Origin: Piezodorus guildinii
Lineage: Eukaryota > Arthropoda > Insecta > Hemiptera > Pentatomidae
Length of the DNA: 64,000 nt
Assembly: GCA_023052935.1 (NCBI GenBank)
Contig: CM041292.1
Coordinates: 42,306,139-42,370,138 of the forward strand
Direction of reading: 5' to 3'
Of the stretch, positions 1 through 13,000 are shown one piece after another. Every line of letters starts with the position of its first letter. Position 1 is the first letter of the stretch. Both the position numbers and the translations under genes were made by a program. A model generated the notes under the pieces. It ran no database searches. It saw nothing but the letters and a program-made list of their open reading frames with translations, and had not been told where the DNA came from.

Positions 1-280
1 GCCACCCGACCATCTGATTCTTCATATTTATTTACCAACCATTTAATGAATAATTAAATCTTTATATGGTCAATTAATTAATTGATTGTTAAATATGCAT
101 TGATTTATTACTTATATAGATCAATTTATGTAAAAAGCCACTAATGTCAGTAATGTAGCACCAGTATTTTTAATTAAAATTATAGCAATATTTTTTTTAG
201 TAATATTTATAGCAAGGTATATTAAGAGTTTACAGAAGTTAAATTAGGGAAGGAAGATGAAAGGAAGTATTAGTTGAATA

Positions 281-570
281 GTGGGTAGACGCGGGTTATT
301 TAAAAAATTGTGCAGTGGGAGATGATCTATTAGCGGGAAATTCAAAAAGGAAATTGGGAAATGAAGTCCAGTAAGTTCAGTGGTGGGGAGACGCGGGTAA
401 TTCAAAAAATAGGATGTTTGGTGTGGACGTATAATCGCGGGAAATTCAAAAAGTAAATTACGCAAGGAAGTGGAATAAGTTGAGAGGTGGGGAGACGCGG
501 GTAATTCAAACAATAGGAGGCTCTGGGTGAACGTATAATTGCGGGAAATTCAAAAAGTAGGGGAAATGGG
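281..570 (+). repeat. Minisatellite, about 2.5 units of roughly 115 bp
   Basis: Units share GGGGAGACGCGGGTAATTCA, GGACGTATAATCGCGGGAAA and TTCAAAAAG. GC-richer than its surroundings. Short open frames here are by-products of the repeat. Confidence 0.75.
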
Positions 571-802
571 TAGTGTGGTGGGGGTAACGATACCCCTCCG
601 TAAAAAGGCGGGCAGTGTAAGGTAACCATAGCTGTGCACAAGGGATAAGTAGGGCCACGCCCACTTGTCAACAGAAGTGACACTTCGGAATAATTACCAC
701 ATTTTAGATCTGTAGCAATAACCTACAAAGTCTATTTATATCTATCCCGGCACTGTACCATCAATCTCTTGCTTTTCACTCTGGGTTATACATGTTTACT
801 TG

Positions 803-927
<125 letters not shown>

Positions 928-1004
928 GGGGAGAAGGTAACCTATGTATACATAAATATCTTCTCTAGATATAATAATAATATAATAAAGAAAGATAAAC
1001 AAAC

Positions 1005-4000
1005 CTTCTCTCACAGGCTTTTCTTCAACCGGTTTTGGTGGGGGCTTCCATATTTTTGCTTTATTCACCAAATATTGAACCTAAAAAAGCACACACAATA
1101 ATACAATAGATTTGAACAATGGGAAGACAATGACTTTAATGCCCACTAATAAAATAATTAATTACTTCTCTATCCAAGGAAGCCATTTTGTCAGACAACA
1201 CTTTAATTGTCAGCTTCGGTGTTTCCCATAATTTCAATTTATCCTGTTCAGTTACAGCTTTATCCATCCATTCCTGAAATAAATAAAAACTTAAATTTTA
1301 CAGATATAATTTTATTTTTATATAAACTAATTTGAATTTTATATTAGCAATTATTGAAAGTCTTAGTGGCACAGAGAAGATAAGAATAAAACCGATGGAA
1401 TTTGAAAAATGCCAATAAACAAAAAATAAATATCAATCAAGTAGAATGTAAAAAAATTATTAGTTCCAAAATGAAATCAAAATAAAAGTAACGTTTTCTC
1501 AGAATAGAAACCTCAGCGCCATCAAATAAAGAATAACCATTATAATGAAGTGAGAATGGTCGACTGTGAGTATAAATGGGAGAAGTTGGTTCAGGGTGCA
1601 GTCAAAAGAACACAAAATTAAGTTTATAATTAATTAAACTTATAACTTAACAATTAATTAAAGTATAAACTTAATTGTGTGTTCTTTTGACTGCAGCCTG
1701 AACTAACTTCTCCGAATAACCATTATAGATTATGGTGTTAAATTAATGATTTTTATTTAAACCAAAGGAATAGTTAGCTAGAACATAAAAATAACAATAT
1801 TTATTCCTACTTCACATTTCTTTAAGCTAAAACCAATTTTGATCAGAGAAGAGCAAACTTATCATTTGAAGATGAGAGTAAATCGTTGCCAATGGCAACT
1901 CAAAAATTATGAAGCTGGAACATTAAGGAGCTTAATAAAATAGCTGGAACAGTTAGTGCTATATTAGTGAATAACATTTTAAGTTCACTTATCGACAAGC
2001 CTAGCAATGTAAAGTGTAACATTACTAATCGAGTACATAATTTCAGAGAGCGGAACTGATGGACAAAATAAGGAAAATAATAATGATATCATCTCTTCTC
2101 AATATTTTCCAATTTTGTTGTCAAGTGATAATGTCTTGTGATGATATCTTTTCAAAAATCTAATGAAACATGTACAAAATTCATGTCACAGAAATGTCAA
2201 CGTTATAAAATAAAATGTAATGAAATAAATAGAATAATAACAAAAACAACACTTTTCGAGAAAAAAATATCTTTTAAACACAACAAAATTCCTTAAAACT
2301 GTAATGACACCCGCTTTCTTCCTAATAAGAAAAATTAAAGCAGGATTTTTAATCTTAGGAGAAATCAAGGATGTTGGACACTCTGAACGTACATAGGTTT
2401 TCACATACTGATAGTCAAAATAATGAAATACGATTTCTTTATATTTTTTTAACTTGAGGAAGTTCCACTCTTGTTTTTAAATTTAACTAAGCATTTCATT
2501 CTTTCAGTCACTTTGTATTCTATTAATAAATTTTTACAATAAGTAGTCGATGTTTCGGGGTTTTATCCCCATTTTCAAGACTATCAATTTGTACGTCATA
2601 TTTATTGGTTCAATGATTCATATTCATTGGCTCACAGTGAGGCAATAGAATCTTTCTAGGAAGACATGTAGCAATTTGCTATAATAATTTGAATAAACAC
2701 GACATACAAATTAATAGTCTTGAAAATGGGGAGAAAAAACAGAAAAGTCGACTATATATTATAAAGTTGTCAAAAAAAGAAAAGTGACTGGAAGAATTAA
2801 ATTAAATATAATTTTTTATTACAATTAAAAGTTGTTTGAATGAATAAATGTATAGTTAGGTTCTTTTTTTCAATTAAAGTGATCCATTTTCATTCAAAAT
2901 ATTACATTTCTTATTTAAGGGAGAAGGAAATAAGAAATAAAATATGTTGAATGAAAATGGATCACTTTAATTGAAAAAAAGAACCTGATAATGATTTTTT
3001 ATTTTCAACATTTTTCCTGCCCATCCCAAGGGATTAACTTATTTCTCCGTGACGAAAATGACTGTTTACATCTGTTAGAAAGGAGTTAATTGCCTTAATA
3101 TATTATTATCACCTATATTGAATACAAATTAATGTCAGACTTAAAGAATTCAGTAAAACCTCATGAAAAATATCAGCAAGAATTATTAATCAGGAATATG
3201 CCATCAAGATAAAAAAAAAAAAAGATCTACAATGAGATTTCAGCTTTAATGATTTGGAATTATTTTTAATAACTTAGAAATTTAACAGTTAGATGTGTAG
3301 GCCTCTGTGCCATTCTTAAAATCAACAGTGATAAATGCTTTTATGCAATAAATAACTTGAAGAAGAAAATCTTTATTATACACTTTTTGAAATACTGAAC
3401 CATTTCTAAGAAAATCCTTCATTCAGCTCAAACAAAAGTTAATTTATGCTAGTATTAAGTACAAAATCATAATGATTGCTCACTTTAGTATCCTTTATGG
3501 TCTTCTCTAAAGTCTCCAATTCCACTGCAGTGAATATCGAAGCCTGCGGAGTATCGGGTTGCTGTAATGAAATGTTCTTGATGGTCAATAGGAAGTTGGT
3601 ACTGCCATTGATCATCGTCTTGAGAGCTTTGAGGGCCTCTGGTCGCTCCCTGTGTTCACCAACCCTTATTAACCAGTTATCCGTCATCTTCTTCAAACCT
3701 TTCAGCTTTTCAGAAAGAGTTTCGGCATTTGCATCCATGGATTCCTCATCCAACCATTCAGCAACCTATTTTATGAGAAAATCAGTATTATTTATCAACA
3801 AGAAATTTACCTTTAAAAACTATACACCAGAATATTATACATATTATTTCAATAAGGGATTCCAAAATATATTTCAATAAATTAAACCTGTTTACTTTCC
3901 CTTACTATATATAAAATATATAGTAAGGGAAAGTATTGCGATCATCAAAATTTTCTAATTCCAGTTTTCAATGGAAATACACATTTTTGGGTCCCCTGAG

Positions 4001-7000
4001 TCCAAATAATCAATTCGCAGGAAAAGGTCTGTGTGTGTGGTAAGTCTAGCACAAAAACGAAAAGTCGTATGAAACCGAAATTTCATTCAGCCACTTTATA
4101 CTGTGCATTTTGCACCTTTAAAAGATTTTCTCAAAAACAGCTCTAATGATTTTGATTAAACTTGCTCGCTACATTGATATAAAATTTAATGGGCGTTAAT
4201 ATTAACTAGCGGAAGCGGCGTGGTCTAGTGGGTAGAGCGCTAGTCTACTGTGCTCAGGGTCATGGGTTCGAATCCCGGCTGTGGCGGAATATTATTTATT
4301 CTGTTATTTCAGCCGGGGGGTGATCCTGGGGCATGGAGACCCTCCTGGGGCACACCCAGCCTCTATAAAATGGGAACCCAATAAAGGGAAAAAAACCTGG
4401 CGGCTGAGCGTGATCTTGGCCGAATCACGCCATGCACGGCCGTTGGCCTAGAAACAGTACGAATCTCTACATGTACTGAGCCCAAAACTCTACATGGGTT
4501 GTAGTGGTACAGGTTTTTAATATCAACTAGGCTTTATTCTTTTTAAAATAGTTTGACATGACTTAAATATTTTAAATTATCTTCCTATAAAGTACCTTTA
4601 TATTGTAGATAGGAAAAAAATAACGTAATAGCATTGATAAAAAACAGGTAAAAATATAAGTTGAACGAATTCAATAACCAACTAAAGGAGAAAAGAGCAA
4701 AAATATGTTTTTATACAATTTTTATGGTTTTGAACATAAGGACAGCAATATAATACAGATGTATAATATACCGTTGGAAAGCTAATGATTTAAGAAAAAA
4801 TATTATCTTATAAACAAAGTTATAAATGATAATTTAGAGCGATGAAAAGCAAATAAATAATTGTTATTGATAATAATATAATAGATTATTTAATAAAAAA
4901 AATGTTTCTCTCATAATTCGATGCAATAAATTCTCATAACTTGTTTCATCTCTAATTGTATCTAAAAATTCTTAAATTGATTTTAACAACGGAGGTAGGT
5001 GAAAGTCATGTGTTGTAAGCACCAGATTTTTTTCAAATTTTTTTATAAAATTATCTTAATAATGATAAAAAGAAAATTAGACAGTAAATATGTTGAATGA
5101 TGCAAAAACATAACTTATATACAACTAATATTAACTTATATCAACATATTGATACAGTTGAGGACAAAGATCTGAGCAATACTCTTGCTCATATCTGATG
5201 TATTTAAATATTGACTCCATTTTACTATTTTACCAAGCAATGTGTGATTAGTGAAAATGTTGGGATTCCTGAATATATAACAAGACTTCTGAAGATGGGA
5301 GAATATCCCGAAACGTCATACTTATGAAATAAAAAATTGAGTATTATCCAGCCCAAAATCAACCTTACTAATATTAACATTTACATCACATGGAATTCAA
5401 AATGAAAAATATTTTCTTTTAATAACTACCAATTAATGTCATTTTGTGAATAAAACAAAGATAAAATACGACCGTCACATGTCAATTATTTCTTAATCAT
5501 TCAAATTCAACTTTTTTTCAAATATAAAAACCTATATTAGCCTAAGAATACAATAGTAAATGTATGATGTATAAAACAAACAATTAATTACCTTAGATAC
5601 TGCTTCTGATATTTTTTGCTTCTCGTCAGGAGACACAGCAGAAGAATATTCATCAGTCTCAAGCCTGTTTTGTGTTTCGAATACAAAACTCTCAAGAGCA
5701 TTAAGTGTACTTTCTCGCTTATGCCTTTCTTCATCATTGGCATTAAGTTTTGCTAATCTGTTTCAAACAAATAATTATTAATAATTTTGTGAACAATTTT
5801 TTAATTAATATGATCCAACTCTACATTATTAGAATGTGTGTAACATTAAAGCCAGCAGACTAAATTTTGCTTTAACTGTTATATATTTTACCAAGAATTT
5901 TTGACAGAAAAAAATTAATCCTGCGCTTAAATAAAGTAAAAGGTTAATACCCAATAAATGCCCATCAAAATATATAATATATAAATACTATAAAATATAG
6001 TATCGTCAAAATATATAAATACTAAATATCACTCTACTGTGAACCATTAAAGTCCTATACAGAGAAAGACAATTGATAAGGAAATGCTGTAACAAACAAA
6101 ATTATTTTTTGGTCAGCATCATCATGTAAAAAACTTCATTAAAGGTTTGATTCAAGCTCTAGCATTTCCAAGTTTATTGTAATTTTAATTGTAACTTTAT
6201 TGTTAATTGATCTGCACTTAAATTAATTAATTTTCAAATATGACAGCATGCTACATTATTCACATTTTATTTTTTTTCATTGTCTGATAGAGAAAACATC
6301 AACTTCACTCCCTCGCTCCATGCCATTTAGACAAGGCCTTATTGATGGAATTTCGGAATTATTAAAAATATAAGCAATGCCATTCTTAATATTTCTACTT
6401 AATTTATTTAAAAAAACTAATGAGACATAATAGTTTTAAGAAAACCTGAGCAAGCACGAGTCATTTCTATACAAAACTCCAAGATAAAAAGAAAACAAAA
6501 TATTTGTTATCTTTATTTGTTTTCTATGGCTAATCGGACGATGCTACAGTGGGAGTACAAAATTTTGCCAAGTTTAATTAGGATAGGGATCTTTAACGAG
6601 TACCTGACATCGCTCAGGCTCAGAACCACCTTTCCATGTCCCCTCCGAGGGACGGTATAACTAAGGATTTTTACTCCCATTAAAAAATCCTAGGACCACC
6701 TGCAGGTTTGAACCTGTGACCTTTAGCATAGAAGGCTGTTATGCTAGCTACTATGCTACAGGTGATCTCTAAAAATTGATCATTGAAAAGTTGTTTCCAT
6801 TTCAAGTGGCTTTAGGATAAATCACTTATTTGGGCCAAAATACAACTTCCAAAAAAAAAAAGAAAAACTTCTTTTATAAAAACTAAAACAGTGAATAGAG
6901 CACTAGTCTAATGTTCTCAAGGTTCCGGGTTTGAATCGAAAAACTATTTTTAATTAAATGTTGCAAACATCATGATGATAAGAAAACTTTTACCCAGACT

Positions 7001-10000
7001 TAAAGTATCAAAGGTATAGAATGTGCAGCCGTTGGGTTGCCTACTCTTTTCCTGGACAAACTATCAGTTGTAAGGTAAAAGCGGACATGTCGATATCAGT
7101 TATCTGCACCGGCTTGATAATAGAAAAAAAAAATTATATCAATATAAGCGTTGTTAAATTGCAAACACATTGATACAGGGTTGCCTGCAAAAAACTTTGT
7201 CCTGATCAGGGTCGCCGAATTTTAAAGATTAAATTTTAACACGAGTGGAAATGCGGGACAGAGAGATCCGAGTTGAGTATAGCGTGTAATAATAAAGGAC
7301 CCAACATTGCAGCCGCACGTAATCGGACATTGAATATAAGAAAGTTTGATATCCCATATAAAATTACAGGACCATTTTTTACACAAATACGAAATTACAG
7401 GGTAAAAGTTTTCTTATTATCATGATGCTGCAACATTTAATCAAAAATAATTTTTTACAAAATAATTTAAAATAGTCTGTCCAGGATTTTTTTAGACAAC
7501 CCATTCTTAACATATTTTCTAATGCACTAAATTTGTTATAAAATATGTTTCATTCTATTATCAGCTCGGTGCAGATCGCTTCAAGTTCGGATCTTCTACA
7601 ATAACTTAGTTTTATAGTTTAAAAATGATTTTTTTTTTTTGTTAATTTTGAAAAGGTTAATACTAATAAATTTAATGGCAAATAGAGTAAGAGAGAGCTT
7701 ACTTTGATTGGGATTGCTCCAACTGTTCACCTCCTAGCTGCGGGACAAACAATGGTACTTCTTTAGAAGCAATATTTTCCTTCAGTACAACAGCTTTTGG
7801 CTTCTTGGCATCTTCCTTTTCTCCATCCTTGGCCTGTTTCTTAGAATCGTCCTTCTCTCCAGATTCTGATGTTTTATTTGTTTCACTAGGTTTCTCATCT
7901 TTCTTTTCACTTTCTTTTGATTCTTCCTTCTCTTCAGGTTTATCTTCTAATGTTTCTTTTTGCTGTTCTTTATCGGGTTCTTCTTTAGGCGCCTCTTCAC
8001 CTAGACAGTTTCAAGATTGAAATTGAAATATTCAGTCCCATAGATTTAAAACTTTATTAAATTAGTTTCAAATATTATATTTGCAACTCTTAGGTGTTCT
8101 TATTCTTATGAGGATATGTAAAGTACAATTTATTACTGCTTAACTATTTATATGTGATAGAATGAACTTAAAATGAATCATATACTAACTGGTAAAAAGC
8201 TTGCTGATGGTATTTCCTAACTTAGATAATGGCGATTCTTCAGCTGCACCATCACCTTCTGGGACAATCTTTTCTACCACTAGTTCAACGTTTGACAGCT
8301 TTAGAATACCACTTTCATCCATGAAAAAATGTGCTTTTACTCCCTTTATCTCATTGCTAGGACCTTGATGCTTTGCAATTGCTTCTGCTACACCATTCAG
8401 TGACACTTTAGTTAAGTTCAATGGACCAATATTCCTAAAAAATAAAAATACTAGTTTACAATTAATGAATTTTAACAAAACGTTAACTAAGTTTAATTAC
8501 TTGAATGAAGACATACACAGGAAGTTAGGATACTTCATAGTATCACTCAAGAAACACCAAGATTGGTTTTATTGTTCACATTACTGTACGCAGCTTAAAA
8601 TTGAATTTTCGTCGTAAGTACAACTAAATAATGATTTAAGGCATAAGTTGCAACTATTTAATGGAAGTTTGCTAAGTTGTTAAACATTCTTAAAATAATA
8701 ATATAAATACAACATGAATTAATAACCATAATACAATGAAAAGAGGAATCAAAACAATAAAATATTAATACCAAATAACTAATTTTAAAAAATTTTGAGC
8801 TTTATTTTATTTTGAAAGTCATATATATATATATATATATATATATATGACCAATATGTGTGTGTGTGTGTAATTAAAATTAAAAAAAATAGGAACAAAA
8901 AATATGTATGCTTCAGACATTCCTGTGAAAATAACCTTTATTTGCAGCCAAATTATGAATAATTTAGGCTCAATTGAAATAGAGCCACTAGATATAACAT
9001 GAATTAGATAGAGAAAAGGAAGACTATATATATCAGAAATCCTAAAAACTTGAACTCTTAAAAAACTTGTATAAGGGTTATTATTAGAGTTATAAAATGG
9101 ATTTAAAATATTTTCTCAGGATCCTCCAGAGTCCTGATATTGTGTTAGTGTGAAAGTCAGTTATTTTGGAAAAGATATGACCAAGAGATAAACATTAATT
9201 ACTTAGCTAAACATAACATCAATCTATAAATGACAAATAACTTACTGTATTTCTGAAGGTTCCAGAAGGTCCAACTCAGCATATCCAACACTAAACTCAA
9301 AGTCGGTTAAATATTTGTTAAAAGTTAAAATTTTTTTCTGAGGGTAAGGATTCATTGGACCAAAAAGTGTTCTTTTCACTAGCTTAGTACCCGATTCTGT
9401 ATCACGTTCAAATGTTACCTACAAAGAGACAAAACCAAAAGATCGTCTGAATTATGTTCACAGATTTTTTTAAATCAAAATAAATTTTCTATTAAAAAGA
9501 AAATAAATTAAAGTTTATAGATTTATGTTGTTAAAAACAATTTAAACACCAGAAACAAAAAAAAAATTATAACCAAATTAAAAAATTGAATCCAGCAAAA
9601 CTGGCTAATATGAACTGTCGACCTATTGTACATAATGTAGTACAACATGGGATCGACAAACTTTCTGGAGATAACTTTAATTTATTTGAATGATCTCTCA
9701 TGATTAATAATGTTCCTTTATATTGATTGTGAAGGAAATCATTTAGTGAAAAAAAAGTTGATAAACTTTTTACATACCTGAATTGGGAAGATAACGCCAT
9801 CTTTGGTGATAAATTTCTTCACCTTAAAACCAGCAGAGAGATCGGCCGCTTTGTAAACAGCTCCTAATACAGCGGATTCATCAGTATTCAAGTTCTTTCC
9901 TAATTCAGAACCAACGACAGCTAACAGTTTTTCTTGGACCATTGGAACTCTGGTACCAGCACCAACCAGGATGACCTGTAAGTAAGCCATTTCAGTATGA

Positions 10001-13000
10001 TGATTTTAATAATTTATATAATTGAAAAGGTAAGGTATATCCTTATAGCATATTGGCAAAACAAATAATGTCAAAATGATTAAGCCCAACTAATTCTTTT
10101 GTACAGCTTTTCAGTGCAGGTACAGGTTCTTGGTCGTTAATTTAGGGAACGTACTTTCTCTGATGACATAGAGGCTGGTTTCTACCTTAGTTTGACACAA
10201 TTGTGTTGCAGGTGATGACAATATATGCCCAACAGTTTCTAAAACTTCACAATCGGAGCATGAGGAGTTAATGTTCTTCCCAAAGTTGTTTAGTTTGGAA
10301 TGGCATTCTTTAAATTTGATGAGATCCACTTGGCTTTCAACTGGGAATGGAATGGGGAATAGTTACTCAGAGTAGTAAGCTACCAATGATTACATTTCTC
10401 CATTATTTTTCTTTTCTATATACATGGACCTTCTTCTACAATGTTCTACAGAATATTCTCTTTAAAACTAGCTTATAATTTCCCTTTCTCATTAATTATT
10501 AATTATAAGCTTCTGGTTACTTGTTTTGATGAAACAGATTAGATGATTTTGACATTTTTATCTATATGTTTCATAATGATAGAGTTTGGTTGACCATTGA
10601 GAATATTAGATGAGAAAGATATGATTAGGTGTGCAGTCATCAAAAAAACACATATTAACAAGTTATACAAGTATTATTAAAAAATTTGTTTTCGAAAAAG
10701 TAACCGAAACGTGCAATATAAAAATAGAGAAGAAAATATGATATATACATGAACTAAAATTTTTGGTTGAACTGGATCCAGCATTTAGTAATTATCAATA
10801 TATAACCAAATCTCAAAAAGCTACTTCACCTGACTGATTATATCCATGGACAAGCTAGAGGCCTTTAGAGCAGTTAGTACAGGATTCTTCACCCTATCGA
10901 ATAAGTCGGAGCACAGTTTTTCAAATTCTTCACGAGTTACTTGCAGTTTAAAATCCTTCTCGTCCAACAAACCTTCAACCTAAAATGATATTGATAATTA
11001 TGATTATTTATATCTATTATGAGCACTTATACTAATATTTAAACAAATAATTTCATAATTAAGTTTTACATTACCTGAGCATAATGGTCTACATTAGCAC
11101 TTAAGACATTTTTCAGACGGCCAGCCTCCTTAAACAGTTTGGCCAGAGCTCTCGGGTTTTTAAAAACATCATTTGGAGTTTTCTTCATTTCATTAAACTT
11201 TTTGCCCAAATAATCGCGGAGACGAAGCTGCATTTCTAGTCCACCCAGAGTTCTGTCGTATCTATTAACAACAATCAGCATGTAACTTTTTATAAGTACA
11301 AAGAAGAAATAATTTTACTAACAAAATTATATTATTAAGTGGCATAAATAATGACTTCAAATAAAGATGAACAGTAAAAAATTTATCATTATTGATACAA
11401 AGTCAGTTGTTTGTAAATTAAGTAGTTTGAGTTTCTCCTTTAGAAGCTCTCACTATGACAGAATAACATGAAAGAGCTATAATGCAGTTTGGCAACATCA
11501 AGAAATAATAAATTATTGTACTCTTAAAGTTTACTTGGAATAATAAATAATATAATTTTGTAAATAAAATTATAAATACATATTTCATAATGTTTTTTGT
11601 TATAGGTTTTTATTTAATTCTTTTTTATGGTCTTGTGCTCGGTTTTAATTTGAAAAAAAAAAGTATTGATGAATCTATTAAATACCTTTTAGCTTATATT
11701 TATAATAAAATCAAAATTAGATTAAATCCATCAACAGAATACAAGCAAAACCTCATACATACTTAATTAGTAGTATTTATGTGGTTTTGCAAGTATACTG
11801 TTGTATTAGATTTTTTTTTTTGTTTATGCTTATTATTATTATGCTTAATTAATTAAGATTTATTTTATTAAGATTAAGATTTATTAAGATCAATTAAGAT
11901 TTTTTAAAGTTTGATGTCCAAACTACTAAAATACTCAATGATTTCTCAATACCTAGAAACAATTTGGGCCCAAAATATTTTATATTACAGGTATGTTAGA
12001 CTTTTTCTTGTGATTTCCAGATACATCACATATAAGATCAAGGATATGTATATAAGTTGATACAAGCCATGAAATGTACATTCCCAATAGGAAAAAAAAT
12101 ACTATTCTGATGAAATTTATATGAAACAGCTACCATTGTGATCAAAAAAGAAATCAGAAATCTGTACTGAAATTAGCAATTCTAAGAACGAAAAAAAATA
12201 ATAAGTCTACATTGAAATATAAGTTTTGATGAAATTTAAATGGTTCTTCTCAGGTGTGCCAAGTTTAAAAAAACAACACTGAAATAAGTTCAAGAATGAT
12301 TTAATGATCTGTATTAAATCTGTGTCCACACACATAAAAAACATAAATCAAACTCCTTTATTGAAATTGGTAAACAAATTTAGACTAACTACCTAATGAA
12401 AGATAATTGTGATAATATCTAAATCTTAAATTTGGTTGCTTACCCGACACCAAGAATCGAGAGTTGAGGGTGAGATTCAACATATCCTTTCTCTTTCAAT
12501 TTGACAACTTGGTAACTGACTATGGTGGCAGTAGTACTAGAAGCACCCATATCATACAGCATTATGTATTGAGCACTTTCGTTAAAGTCCTTTCGCCGAA
12601 AGATACCGTAATTCAATGCAACTATGGAATTAAAAATGAATATAATTATAATATATATAATCATAATTATAATATAATAATTAATATATTATCAAAATAA
12701 ACATAATCAATTGAAAAAGAACTATTTATAATTATAACCTTTCATTCTAATTTCTAAAATATTTTAAATAAAAGCAAAGTATTGATTTATTTTTAAATAA
12801 GAATAATTTTAAAAATCTGCAAAATATTAGAGAGGAGGATGTGCACTTAATAATAAGTACAGAATAACCTTCAGATCACAAATGAGGACAGATCATAGCA
12901 TGAAATCGATGAAAAGGGATTTAAATGAATGCATTACATTAAAACAAAGGCATCAAATTCAGAAAATGATTTATTATTTGAATAAAAAGTAGTTAATAAA

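Noticed and set aside
244..683. Overlapping minus-strand ORFs
   Set aside because: They lie in the minisatellite and mirror its period; composition is not protein-like.
4213..4290. tRNA-like sequence (A and B boxes), also at 26195-26275 and 47915-47975
   Set aside because: They belong to longer repeated units with TSDs or shared tails and lack a full cloverleaf acceptor stem, so they are SINE heads, not tRNA genes.
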